Part shown: positions 18,487-27,119 of the stretch, piece after piece
Position numbering within the stretch: position 1 is the first letter of the stretch
How the letters are laid out: each line of letters begins with the position of its first letter
Source of the DNA: Halorubrum persicum
GTDB taxonomy: Archaea > Halobacteriota > Halobacteria > Halobacteriales > Haloferacaceae
NCBI RefSeq assembly: GCF_002727125.1
Contig: NZ_NHOA01000156.1
Span: 1-64,000, forward strand
Length of the DNA stretch: 64,000 bases
Reading direction: 5' to 3'
Program-made: the position numbers and the translations under genes
Notes under the pieces: generated by a model
Databases searched by the model: none
Seen by the model: only the letters and a program-made list of their open reading frames with translations
What the model was told of the DNA's origin: nothing

Positions 18487-20763
18487 TCAGTCGTCACCCC
18501 CGGCGGCGGCGTCGGCGGCCGTAACGGCTTCCGGATCGCCCTCGTCCGGAGCGATCCGAACCGCGGACACCTTGAACTCCGGCGTCGCGGCGGCGGGATC
18601 GAGGTGTTCCTCGTCCGTGAGGCGGTTGACGGCGCTCTCGGCGAAGTGGATCGGGATGAAGACGCTCTCGGGGCCGACCCGATCCGTCACCTGCGCGGAG
18701 ACGACGATCTCACCGCGGCGCGAGGTGACGCGAACCATGTCGCCGCTTTCGATCCCGTAGTTTGCGGCGGTGTCGGGGTTGATCTCGATGAAGTCGCTCG
18801 GCGTGTACTGCATGATCCCCTCCTCGCGGTGCGTCATCGTGCCGGTGTGGTACTGGTAGAGGACGCGCCCGGTCGTGAGCGTGAACGGGTACTCCTCGTC
18901 CGGGGTCTCCGCCGGTTCGCTGTAGCCGACGGCCTGGAGGTGGGCCTTGCCGTCGTCGGTGTTGAACGCGTCCGCGTAGAGCCGTTCGGTTCCGGGATGG
19001 TCCTCGTCCCAGCAGGGCCACTGGAGCCCGCCCTCCGACTCGACGCGGTCGTGGGTCACCCCGCCGTACAGCGGCGTCAGCGAGTTCACCTCCTCCATGA
19101 TCTCGGCGGTCGAGTCGTACGACCACTCCCGTCCCATGCGGTTCGCGAGGGCTTGGAGGATCTCCCAGTCGGGCTGGGAGTCGCCCTTCGGCTCCATCAC
19201 CTCGTTGACCATCTGTACCGTGCGGTCCGTGTTCGTGAACGTCCCCGTCTTCTCGACGAACGAACACGCGGGAAGCACCACGTCGGCGTACTGCGCGGTC
19301 TCGTTGACGAACAGGTCCTGGACGACGAGGAACTCCAACTCTTCGAGGATGTCCTCGGCGTGGTTGACGCCGGGTTCGGAGAGCGCGGCGTTCTCGCCGA
19401 TGATGTACATCCCCCTGAGGTCGTCGTCGTCGGCCGCGAGGAACATCTGGGTCGTGTAGTAGCCGTACTCCGGCGAGATCTCGCACTCCCACGCCTCCTC
19501 GAACTTCGCGCGTATCTCGTCGTCGGCGATGTCCTGGTAGCCGGGGAAGTTGTCCGGCAGCGGCCCCATATCACCGCCGCCGCCCTGCACGTTGTTCTGG
19601 CCGCGGAACGGCGAGACGCCCGTCCCCGGCTTCCCGAGGTTGCCGGTGACCGCGGCGAGGTTGGCCATCGCCATCACGTTCTCCGTCCCGTGGGAGTGTT
19701 CGGTGAGCCCGAGCGTCCAGCCGAACACGCAGCGATCGGCGTCGGCGATCGTTTCGGCGGCGGAGACGATCTCCTCGTGCGGAACGCCGGTGACCTCCTC
19801 GACGCGTTCGGGGGTGAACTCCTGGACCGCCTCTCTCACCGCCTCGAACCCGGTCGTCCGCTCCTCGACGAACGCCTCGTCGTACAGGTCGTTGTTGACG
19901 ATGTGGCGCGTGATCGCGTTGATCCAGACCGCGTCGTATCCCGGGTTCACCCGGGTGTACTGGGTCGCGTACTCCGCGATCTGGACCTCGCGGGGATCGA
20001 AGACGAGGAGGTCGGCCCCGTCTCGAACGTTCTGTTTGATCCGCGTCGCGAGCACCGGGTGCGCCTCCGTCGTGTTCGACCCCGTGAGGAGGACGCAGTC
20101 GGCGATCTCGAGGTCGTCGGTGCTTATCGAGGCGGCGCCGTAGCCGTACGTCTTCGCGAGCCCGGCGACCGTCGAGGAGTGGCACAGCCGGTTGCAGTTG
20201 TCGACGCTGTTGGTGCCGAGCACCTGTCTGGCGAACTTCCCCATCAGGTAGTTCTCCTCGTTGGTCGCCTTCGAGGAGGCGATCACGGACAGGGCCTCGC
20301 CGCCGTGCTCCTCCTGTATCGACCCGAGCCCCTCGACGACGCGAGAGAGCGCCTCGTCCCACGTCGCCTCGCGGAACTCGCCGCGCTCGTCCCGCACGAG
20401 CGGCGTCGTCAGGCGGTCGTCGGAGTTGACGAAGTCGTACCCGAACTTCCCCTTGACGCAGGTGGAGATGCCGTTGACCGGCGCGTCCTCGGCTTCGGTG
20501 GGTCGCGCGGCCAGGATCTCCTCGCCGTCCGAGTAGAGATCGAACCGACACCCCACCGCGCAGTAGCCGCAGGTCGTGTCGGCGACGTTCAGCTCCTCCA
20601 ACCGCTTGTCGCCGATCGACTGGGCGATCTCGAACAGCTTGCCCTCCGACAGCGTCTCCGCGGCGACGCCCTCGGCGACGTGCTCGACGTTCTGGAGGGC
20701 CTGCCGTTTCGCCGCTTGCATGTACCCCGCGACGCCGTCCATCTCGTCGTCGCTCACGGCCAC
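18487..20763 (-). CDS. fdhA: Formate dehydrogenase-like catalytic subunit
   Basis: 758 residues. The 4Fe-4S ligands are C65, C68, C72 and C102 (TTCGYCAVGC and STCVKG). Molybdopterin domains follow, with the metal ligand Cys at C194 in NRLCHSST. Further motifs include GENAALSEPGVNHAEDILEELEFLVVQDLFVNETAQYADVVLPA and the C-terminal DTAANYGIESGDMVRV. A Cys-dependent (not selenocysteine) formate dehydrogenase is the best call, oxidising formate to CO2. GTG start 20763 overlaps the ferredoxin-like gene by 10 bp, so translation is likely coupled. Confidence 0.85.
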   Translation of the reverse strand: MAVSDDEMDGVAGYMQAAKRQALQNVEHVAEGVAAETLSEGKLFEIAQSIGDKRLEELNVADTTCGYCAVGCRFDLYSDGEEILAARPTEAEDAPVNGISTCVKGKFGYDFVNSDDRLTTPLVRDERGEFREATWDEALSRVVEGLGSIQEEHGGEALSVIASSKATNEENYLMGKFARQVLGTNSVDNCNRLCHSSTVAGLAKTYGYGAASISTDDLEIADCVLLTGSNTTEAHPVLATRIKQNVRDGADLLVFDPREVQIAEYATQYTRVNPGYDAVWINAITRHIVNNDLYDEAFVEERTTGFEAVREAVQEFTPERVEEVTGVPHEEIVSAAETIADADRCVFGWTLGLTEHSHGTENVMAMANLAAVTGNLGKPGTGVSPFRGQNNVQGGGGDMGPLPDNFPGYQDIADDEIRAKFEEAWECEISPEYGYYTTQMFLAADDDDLRGMYIIGENAALSEPGVNHAEDILEELEFLVVQDLFVNETAQYADVVLPACSFVEKTGTFTNTDRTVQMVNEVMEPKGDSQPDWEILQALANRMGREWSYDSTAEIMEEVNSLTPLYGGVTHDRVESEGGLQWPCWDEDHPGTERLYADAFNTDDGKAHLQAVGYSEPAETPDEEYPFTLTTGRVLYQYHTGTMTHREEGIMQYTPSDFIEINPDTAANYGIESGDMVRVTSRRGEIVVSAQVTDRVGPESVFIPIHFAESAVNRLTDEEHLDPAAATPEFKVSAVRIAPDEGDPEAVTAADAAAGGDD

Positions 20764-21743
20764 TCACCCCCTCGTTCGGCGGCGTCTCCCCAGTCGCCGG
20801 ATGCTCGGTCGGACTCCGCCGTCTCTCCGCCGCCCGTCGCCGCTCCGCCCCCACCGTCGGTCCGCGAGCGGTCGCCCCCCGACGCGTCTCCCCGCTTTTT
20901 GGCCGTCATCGGGCCCTTCGTCTTCCCGGTGTTCTCGTACGACTTGCCGACGCTGTTCTTCTGCGTGAACCCCGGCAGCGGGATCGTCGTCGCGTCCTCG
21001 ATCCCCTTCTCGACGAGCGACCCGGTCGGACAGACGGTCGCGCAGTGCCCGCAGGAGACGCAGGTGGAGTCCTCCATCGTCTCGGCGTCGCTCTGGAAGC
21101 CGATCCGGGTGTCGCTCCCGGACCCCTCCAGCCGAAGCACCCCCTCGACCTGGACGTCGTTGCACGCCTCGACGCACCGGTTACAGAGGATACACTTGTT
21201 GCGGTCGATCTGGATGAACGACGACGAGTCGTCGATCGGCTCGTACTCGTCGCGATCGTCGAGCACGCCGTAGCGCGGCTCCTCGACCTCCGCGTCGATG
21301 GCGGCGTCTTGGAGCTCACAGCGACCGTTCTTGCCGCAGGTCGTACACCGGAGGTTGTGGTTCGAGAGGACCAGGTCGAGGTTCACGTCCCGCGCCTGCG
21401 AGGCGTCGGCGGCGCCCGTTTGGACCGTCATCCCGTCCTCTACCGGGAAGCTACAGGCGGGGACGACGCCGTGGTCGTCGGTCTCGACCATGCAGGTCCG
21501 ACACTCGCTGCGGGGACCGATTCCCTCTCGACCGTAGTGACACAGCGCCGGGACGTTCTCGTCGGTCTCGATCCGCTCGATGGCGTCGATCAGCGTCTCA
21601 CCGACGCCGACCGTCACCGTCGTCCCGTCGACGGTCACCGTCGCCGGCGCGTCGCGTTCGACCGGCGGATCGGACGCGGTTCCCGGGGCGATCTCCTCCG
21701 TCAGGGGCGGTGCGTCAGCCGTTTCCTGTCGTTGTGAACTCAT
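20754..21743 (-). CDS. NuoG-N-terminus-like iron-sulfur subunit of FDH
   Basis: 329 residues. An N-terminal 2Fe-2S ferredoxin fold (C68, C81, C84, C97), a NuoG-type His-Cys cluster motif (H129, C133, C136, C142), and two 4Fe-4S motifs (C184-C187-C190-C194 and C228-C231-C234-C238) form an electron wire. The C-terminal ~60 residues are low-complexity, rich in Gly, Ser and Asp. In NAD-linked formate dehydrogenases this module joins the molybdenum subunit to the NuoF-like subunit. ATG 21743 is chosen because the upstream frame is not protein-like. The gene starts 4 bp after the NuoF-like gene. Confidence 0.85.
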   Translation of the reverse strand: MSSQRQETADAPPLTEEIAPGTASDPPVERDAPATVTVDGTTVTVGVGETLIDAIERIETDENVPALCHYGREGIGPRSECRTCMVETDDHGVVPACSFPVEDGMTVQTGAADASQARDVNLDLVLSNHNLRCTTCGKNGRCELQDAAIDAEVEEPRYGVLDDRDEYEPIDDSSSFIQIDRNKCILCNRCVEACNDVQVEGVLRLEGSGSDTRIGFQSDAETMEDSTCVSCGHCATVCPTGSLVEKGIEDATTIPLPGFTQKNSVGKSYENTGKTKGPMTAKKRGDASGGDRSRTDGGGGAATGGGETAESDRASGDWGDAAERGGEWP

Positions 21744-21747
21744 GGTA

Positions 21748-23226
21748 TCAGGCCTCCAGTGGCTCGAGACAGCTCCCGGCCGGGCACCGGCCGTCGGCGT
21801 GCGCCTCGAACTCGTCTCCGAACGCCGAGAGGGCGGTCCGGGCCGGCCGCCCGGCCTGCACGCCGAACGCACAGATGCTCGATGACGTCATCACCTCGAT
21901 CAGCTCGTCGATCGCGTCCGGGTCGTACCCCCCGTCGTACACCTCCCGGAGGAGTCCGGCGAGCTGCGTCGTCCCCTCCCGACAGGGAACGCAACGACCG
22001 CAGTTCTCCTCCGCGGCGAGCTGCGTCCGCTGCCCGACGAATTCGACGACGCACCGGTCGGCGGACAGCACGCGAACGACCCCGTCCGAACCCAACTGCG
22101 CGGCGCCCAGTTCGGCCGGGGCGACGCCCACCGACAGGTCGTCCGTGACACCGCCGAACTGCCCGCCGACCGAGACCGCCTTGAGCTCGCCGGCGACGGC
22201 GGCCGCGTCGACGACGGTCTCCAGCGTTTCGGTTTCCGGGACCTCGACGGTCGCCGGGTGGTCCACGTCTCCCGTGACCGACAGCGCTCGAGTCTCCGGG
22301 GGCGCTCCCTCTCGAAGCGCGACGGAGAGCTGCGCGAGCGTTCGCGGGGTGTGAACCACGGTCGGTCGGCCGTGGAGGCCGACCGCGTCGAGATCGGGCG
22401 GGCGGATCCGGGCTTCCAGCCGGTGGTTCCCCTCGATGGCTTCGATCGCCATCGACGGCTCGGCCGCCCGGTACGTCGCGGGCCCGGTCACGACGTCGAC
22501 CGGGACCGAGGGGGCCGGGTAGTTCGCCGCCGCCTCCCGCGCCGTCTGGACGGCGCGCTCGTCGTCGCTCGACGCGTACACGATGACCTCTTCGGCACCG
22601 AGCGACCCCGCCAGTCCGGCGGCGCCGTCCAACACCTCGAGCGGCGCGCTTTCGAGCAACAGCGCGTCCGCCGGGTTCCCGTGGGCGTTCACCACGACGG
22701 CCGGATCACCGTCACCCTCGCGCACGTCTCGCCACGGCTCCGCGAGCGGGGCATCCTGCCGGAGATCTCCCCACCCTCGGCCGTCGAGTTCCGCCCCGAC
22801 CTCCATCACGGTCTCCGGGTCCGGATCGGTGAACCCCCCCGCCGCCTCGTGATCGTCGGGATCGGTCGGTCGCCGCCAGCCGCAGGCGCCGAGCGCGTCG
22901 CGAACGCCGGTTCGCAGTCCCGGGAGGTCCGGCGTCGGCAACCGGGACCGCCCCGGCTCGTGGTCGCGGACGTCGTCCGGATCGCCGGCGGTGACATCGC
23001 CGGCGTCGCCGACGCGCGTGGCGATCTCGTCGATCCGATCGGTCGGACACCGGGCGTGAAACGCGGTTCGGCCACCGAGCGTCACCATGACGAGTGGTTC
23101 GACTGCCGGTACCCCGGTGGGTCCGACTAACGCGACCGCGCTGTCGGCCCCCGAAACCGACTCAGGAAGGCGACTCGGACCAGCGACCCGGAGCACTGGA
23201 CCGTCGTCTGCGGTGAGTAGTGTCAT
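21748..23226 (-). CDS. Divergent NuoF-like subunit of FDH
   Basis: 492 residues. The C-terminus holds the NuoF iron-sulfur motif ENCGRCVPCREGTTQL with a later SSICAFG, and the middle holds GRPTVVHTPRTLAQL, matching the NuoF segment GKPTVVNNVETLA. The N-terminal Gly-rich FMN/NADH loop is degraded: GRGWGDLRQDAPL stands where NuoF has GRGGAGFPTG, NAHGNPADAL stands for NGDEGEPGT, and the CGEETALIESLEG segment is nearly gone. FMN or NADH binding is therefore doubtful, and the physiological acceptor may not be NAD+. ATG 23226 is first in the operon, about 30 bp from a TATA-like CATTTATGATATTG (minus sense). Confidence 0.8.
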   Translation of the reverse strand: MTLLTADDGPVLRVAGPSRLPESVSGADSAVALVGPTGVPAVEPLVMVTLGGRTAFHARCPTDRIDEIATRVGDAGDVTAGDPDDVRDHEPGRSRLPTPDLPGLRTGVRDALGACGWRRPTDPDDHEAAGGFTDPDPETVMEVGAELDGRGWGDLRQDAPLAEPWRDVREGDGDPAVVVNAHGNPADALLLESAPLEVLDGAAGLAGSLGAEEVIVYASSDDERAVQTAREAAANYPAPSVPVDVVTGPATYRAAEPSMAIEAIEGNHRLEARIRPPDLDAVGLHGRPTVVHTPRTLAQLSVALREGAPPETRALSVTGDVDHPATVEVPETETLETVVDAAAVAGELKAVSVGGQFGGVTDDLSVGVAPAELGAAQLGSDGVVRVLSADRCVVEFVGQRTQLAAEENCGRCVPCREGTTQLAGLLREVYDGGYDPDAIDELIEVMTSSSICAFGVQAGRPARTALSAFGDEFEAHADGRCPAGSCLEPLEA

Positions 23227-23515
23227 TTGATACCGTCTGTCAGGACACTTAACCCGCAATATCATAAATGACCGGGGTGAATACGCGGAGTTAACCGGAA
23301 TCAGTTACACTATTACGGTGGCTGTCTGCGTATTCGCGAGCGCGAGCGAGACGGAGATGCCGTCTCTTTCGCAGCGTGCCCCGTGTTGTACGGAGCCTGG
23401 GTCCGACCGGTTCCACCCAGTTCAGCGTTCGAGGGCGATACCCTACACCCATACGTTGATGGTCTGAGACGCGTCACTACTCACGCACTCGCGGCACCGC
23501 GTTGCGCATCCGATC
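23227..23515. promoter_or_regulatory. Divergent promoter region: FDH operon and aldehyde dehydrogenase
   Basis: A TATA-like AT-rich block (ATATCATAAATG, about 23260-23271, read on the minus strand) fits the FDH operon start at 23226. A second AT-rich patch with GTTAACC and CAGTTACACTATTACGG (near 23290-23320) may hold regulator sites. No clear TATA is seen close to the aldehyde dehydrogenase ATG at 23516. I see no gene here. Confidence 0.45.
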
Positions 23516-24877
23516 ATGAACGCTACAAACCCAGCGACCGGCGAAGTCGTGGCAACGTACGACGAACACACGGACGAGGAGGTGGCGGACGCGCTCGACG
23601 CTGCTGCCAGCGAATTCGCGTCGTGGGCCGAGCGCCCGATCCGGGAGCGAGCGGAGCTGATGGCCGACGCCGCCGACGTCCTCCGCGATAACAACCGACG
23701 GTACGCCGAGATCATGACCGAGGAGATGGGGAAACCCATCTCGCAGGCGCTGGGCGAAGTCGAGAAGTGCGCGTGGGTCTGCGACCACTACGCGACGCAC
23801 GCGAGCAGCTATCTCACCTCGGACGGCCACCCCAGTCCCCCGGGAACAACCGTTCGGACCGAGTACGAGCCGATCGGCCCGGTGCTCGCGGTCATGCCGT
23901 GGAACTTTCCCCTCTGGCAGGTGTTCAGGTTCGCGGCACCGAACCTCACCGCGGGCAACGTCGGGCTGCTGAAACACGCCTCGAACGTGCCCGGCTGCGC
24001 GCTGGCCATCGAGGAGGTGTTCGAGGAGGCCGGCTTCCCCGACGGCGCGTTCCAGACGCTCCTGGTCGGGTCCGAGAGGGTCGACGACGTGCTCGACGAC
24101 GACCGAGTGCGCGCGGCGACGCTCACCGGCAGCGGGCCCGCCGGTCGGTCGGTCGCCGCGAAGGCCGGTGAGAACCTCCAGAAAACCGTCCTCGAGCTGG
24201 GCGGCAGCGACCCGTTCATCGTCTTGGACGATGCCGACGTCGAGGACGCCGCGGAGACGGGGGCATGGGCCCGGAGCATGAACGGCGGCCAGTCCTGCAT
24301 CGCCGCGAAGCGGTTCGTCGTCCACGACGCCGTGTACGACGAGTTCCTCGAGGCGTTGCTGGCGGAACTGCGCGATCTCACTGTCGGTGACCCGCTGCGC
24401 GAAGAGACGGACATCGGTCCGCAGGCGCAGCGCCACTTGATGGAGGAGCTCCACGGGCAGGTCGAGGCGAGCGTCGACGCCGGCGCGACGATCGAGCTGG
24501 GCGGCGAGCCGCTCGAGCGCGACGGCTCGTTCTATCCGCCGACCGTTCTGACGGACGTGCCCGACGGCTGTCCGGCGGACGACGAAGAGCTGTTCGGCCC
24601 GGTCGCCGCCGTGTTCCGCGCCGAAGACGAGGCGGAAGCGGTCCGGATCGCCAACGATACTCGGTTCGGGCTCGGGGCGAGCATCTGGACCGAGGACCGC
24701 GACCGGGGTGCCGCGGTCGCCTCCCAGATCGACGCCGGCTGCGTCTACATCAACCAGTTCGTCAAATCCGACCCCCGGGTGCCGTTCGGCGGCGTCAAAG
24801 ACTCCGGCTACGGCCGAGAGCTCTCGGAGGCGGGGATCAAGGAGTTCGTCAACGAGAAGACCGTCTGGGTGGAGTAA
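23516..24877 (+). CDS. NAD(P)-dependent aldehyde dehydrogenase (succinate-semialdehyde type)
   Basis: 453 residues, the length of short GabD/SSADH-like enzymes. The catalytic Cys is C261 in NGGQSCIAAKR and the general-base Glu is E227 in VLELGGSDPF. MPWNFPLWQV and GPVAAVFR are also typical, and the C-terminus ends PFGGVKDSGYGRELSEAGIKEFVNEKTVW. It oxidises an aldehyde, possibly succinate semialdehyde, to the acid in the cytosol. The real substrate cannot be read from the sequence. Confidence 0.9.
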   Translation: MNATNPATGEVVATYDEHTDEEVADALDAAASEFASWAERPIRERAELMADAADVLRDNNRRYAEIMTEEMGKPISQALGEVEKCAWVCDHYATHASSYLTSDGHPSPPGTTVRTEYEPIGPVLAVMPWNFPLWQVFRFAAPNLTAGNVGLLKHASNVPGCALAIEEVFEEAGFPDGAFQTLLVGSERVDDVLDDDRVRAATLTGSGPAGRSVAAKAGENLQKTVLELGGSDPFIVLDDADVEDAAETGAWARSMNGGQSCIAAKRFVVHDAVYDEFLEALLAELRDLTVGDPLREETDIGPQAQRHLMEELHGQVEASVDAGATIELGGEPLERDGSFYPPTVLTDVPDGCPADDEELFGPVAAVFRAEDEAEAVRIANDTRFGLGASIWTEDRDRGAAVASQIDAGCVYINQFVKSDPRVPFGGVKDSGYGRELSEAGIKEFVNEKTVWVE

Positions 24878-24920
24878 CCCGTCACCCCGGAGCAGTTGGT
24901 CGGTCGCGGCGGAATCGGTC

Positions 24921-26072
24921 TCATTGGCGTGTCCGCGTGATGAGGACCGCTGACCCGACTGCGACCGTGTTCAGCCCGACCAGTACCAGAAAGGCGCCCT
25001 CGTAGCCGCCCGTGGCGTCGCGGATGGAGCCGGTGACGACCGGCAACACCAGCGCGACGAGGTTGCCGATCGCGATGACCATCGCGAGCGCGCTGCCTTC
25101 GCTGGCGGTCGCGTCCGCGGCGACGTTGTAGATCGCGCCGAACGGAAGCGACACCGCCAGCATGACGAGGAGCGGCAGTACGACGCGGAGCGGCCCCGCG
25201 GGCGCCGCGGCGAGCGTGCCGAACCCGAGCACGGCGACCGCCGACGCGCCGGCGATGATCTTCGGATCGGTCACCGGAAACCTGACGACGACGCTCCCGC
25301 CGGAGGCTCGGCCGAGGGTCGCGACGCCGAGCACGAGTGCGTTTAACGGGCCGAAGACGCCGAGGTCCTCGAAGTACGAGGTGATGAACGCCGAGAGCGT
25401 CAGGTACGACCCGATGGCGGCCACGTAGCAGAGCGACGCGAGGATGACGACCGGATTCGTCAGCACCGACCCGCCGGCGGTTTCGGACGCCGACTCTGAC
25501 GGACCCGTCAGTCGGTCGTGCCGGTTGCGGTAGAGTGCGCCCACCGCGGGCACCGCGATGAGGGTACCGAGTGCGTGGATACCGATCCCCCCGGTCGCCG
25601 TGACGAGCCGCGGCGTGATCAGGAAGCCGAACGCCCCACCGAGGGTCAACATCCCACCGTACACGCCCTGCTGGCGGCTCGCGGCGTCGCCGCTGTAGAG
25701 GCGCGCGATGTGCGTGGCGCCGACGCTGAGCACCAGCCCGGCGGCGATCCCCCACAGGAACCGGAGCGCGAGCACCGTCGGAAACGTCGGGGCGAAGTCC
25801 ACGGTCGACGCGAGCCCCGCCTGGGCGACCGTCGCGACGATCAACAGCCGGGTCGTCGTGGTCCGCTCGACGAGTCTGCTCGCCGGCCACTGCGCGAGGA
25901 CGAGCGGAAGCAGGATCGCCGAGAGCATGAGGCCGAACGACGTGTAGCCGATGTCGTACTGGCTCAAGTAGAAGTCCGGGACGCCGGCGTATCCGAACAT
26001 CACGTACCCCATGCTTACGATCGCGAGGTGGGGCGCGACCCGCAGGCCGAGCGGGGGGGTGGTGTGACTCAT
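24921..26072 (-). CDS. MFS transporter
   Basis: 383 residues with twelve likely membrane helices and a central loop (RNRHDRLTGPSESASETAGG) separating two six-helix halves. The first cytoplasmic loop has AQWPASRLVERTTTTRLL, a loose MFS A-motif. No substrate can be named; the gene has no metabolic partner beside it. Its ATG overlaps the TGA of the decayed ribbon-helix-helix ORF as ATGA. Confidence 0.85.
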   Translation of the reverse strand: MSHTTPPLGLRVAPHLAIVSMGYVMFGYAGVPDFYLSQYDIGYTSFGLMLSAILLPLVLAQWPASRLVERTTTTRLLIVATVAQAGLASTVDFAPTFPTVLALRFLWGIAAGLVLSVGATHIARLYSGDAASRQQGVYGGMLTLGGAFGFLITPRLVTATGGIGIHALGTLIAVPAVGALYRNRHDRLTGPSESASETAGGSVLTNPVVILASLCYVAAIGSYLTLSAFITSYFEDLGVFGPLNALVLGVATLGRASGGSVVVRFPVTDPKIIAGASAVAVLGFGTLAAAPAGPLRVVLPLLVMLAVSLPFGAIYNVAADATASEGSALAMVIAIGNLVALVLPVVTGSIRDATGGYEGAFLVLVGLNTVAVGSAVLITRTRQ

Positions 26073-26317
26073 TCATCGGATCGTCCACCGTTGTTCACTG
26101 AGTCAGTGTCCCTCCCGGTAATCTTGTCACCCACTGCGTCGCCGTACGCGGCTCGGGCGTGCTCGCTCGAGCACTCGTATGAACACGCATGAATCCCGTA
26201 TAGTGCCGGACGAGGTCGGAACACCTCACTCTGTCCGCGTCTCGACCGTTCAGTGAGATCATCGATCGCCTCGTTCGCATCCTCATCAAGCGAGACAATC
26301 ACACGATCAATCGCCAT
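26069..26317 (-). pseudogene. Degraded ribbon-helix-helix (CopG-like) ORF
   Basis: The first ~35 residues, MAIDRVIVSLDEDANEAIDDLTERSRRGQSEV, are a good haloarchaeal RHH start (beta strand then helix 1). Helix 2 is interrupted by prolines (FRPRPALYG), and the remaining ~40 residues resemble no RHH C-terminus. The stop overlaps the MFS start as ATGA, so it may still be translated. It reads as a remnant of an antitoxin-like or repressor gene that lost its 3' part by deletion or frameshift. Confidence 0.45.
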
Positions 26318-26545
26318 CTGCTACCGCCATCACCTAGGGCGTCAATAGTCAACGGCCCCCACAGACGCGTGGGACGGGTGAATAAAACGAGACGACCTCG
26401 TCGCAACCCTCGGTCGCCGACGGTTCGTCGAGAGCCGCGCCGGTCGCGGCGCGAACCGCTCGGAGACGCGGGGCCGAATTGCGGGTCGATCGCGACAGCG
26501 GCGGCACGCAGTCGACTCGTCGCAGCGTCAGCCAAGAAGAGAGCG
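26318..26545. other. Intergenic, nothing convincing
   Basis: No credible gene on either strand; long frames are Arg-rich shadows. A small hairpin (CCCAC-N6-GTGGG near 26357-26372) may act as a transcription end, but there is no T-run. Confidence 0.4.
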
Positions 26546-26950
26546 TCAGCTTTCGGCGGCGGGGGCCGCAGTCTCGGACTGGTCGTACGTGGCCTCGAAC
26601 TCGTGGATGAGCTGTCCCATCTTCGCGTACCAGTCGTTGAGCAGCCGCTGCATGTCATCGGCGATCTTGGAGGGGTCCGTCGGGGAGTAGACGTGGTAGT
26701 AGCCGCCCTGGTCGTAGTTGATCTGGTTTTTCTCGATGAACCCGGTCTGCAGCAGCCGCTGCACGGCACGGTAGGCGGTCGAGCGTTCGCGATCGACGGC
26801 CTCGGCGATTTCGTCGACGGTCAGCGGTTCTTCGGCCTCGACGAGGGCTCGGAAACACTCCTTGTCGAGCTCCGTGAGACCGTGGAAGCACCCCAACAGT
26901 CCGTCACACGTCATATCCCGATGGAGTTGTTCAGACATCGAATCAGGCAT
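26546..26950 (-). CDS. HTH regulator (TrmB-like winged helix) of the sulfur island
   Basis: About 134 residues. A winged helix, LTELDKECFRALVEAEEPLTVDEIAEAVDRERSTAYRAVQRLLQTGFIEKNQ, is preceded by a pair of Cys (TCDGLLGC) that could sense thiols or persulfide. The tail is HVYSPTDPSKIADDMQRLLNDWYAKM, an amphipathic helix likely for dimerisation. M1 (26950) and M5 (26938) are both possible starts. Its position at the edge of sulfur genes and the inverted repeat in its own promoter suggest it controls the island; this is inference. Confidence 0.8.
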   Translation of the reverse strand: MPDSMSEQLHRDMTCDGLLGCFHGLTELDKECFRALVEAEEPLTVDEIAEAVDRERSTAYRAVQRLLQTGFIEKNQINYDQGGYYHVYSPTDPSKIADDMQRLLNDWYAKMGQLIHEFEATYDQSETAAPAAES

Positions 26951-26990
26951 TGGTATCGCTGTCTCGTAGGCGTTGGGCGGTTAAAAGACT

Positions 26991-27007
26991 TTGTACGGTT
27001 CGCACAA
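26991..27007. promoter_or_regulatory. Inverted repeat in regulator promoter
   Basis: TTGTACG-GTT-CGCACAA, seven-base arms with one mismatch, 41 bp upstream of the regulator start and adjacent to a TATA-like TTTTAACC (minus sense). A natural autoregulatory operator. Related TTGTA/TACAA elements occur at 28431 and 32192 in front of other sulfur genes. Confidence 0.5.
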
Positions 27008-27119
27008 TTCTGCACAGAGCCTCGCTGAGCAGACGGACGACGCACGCGCAGTCATCCGCCTATTAACACGACAAAACCAGTCAGACGACGAACACGCGAC
27101 CCGAACGGAGTACCGCGGT

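Noticed and set aside
18604-21273. Long open frame on the plus strand opposite the fdhA and ferredoxin genes
   Set aside because: It is the antisense frame of well-supported genes in GC-rich DNA; its composition is Val/Arg/Leu-rich with no domain.
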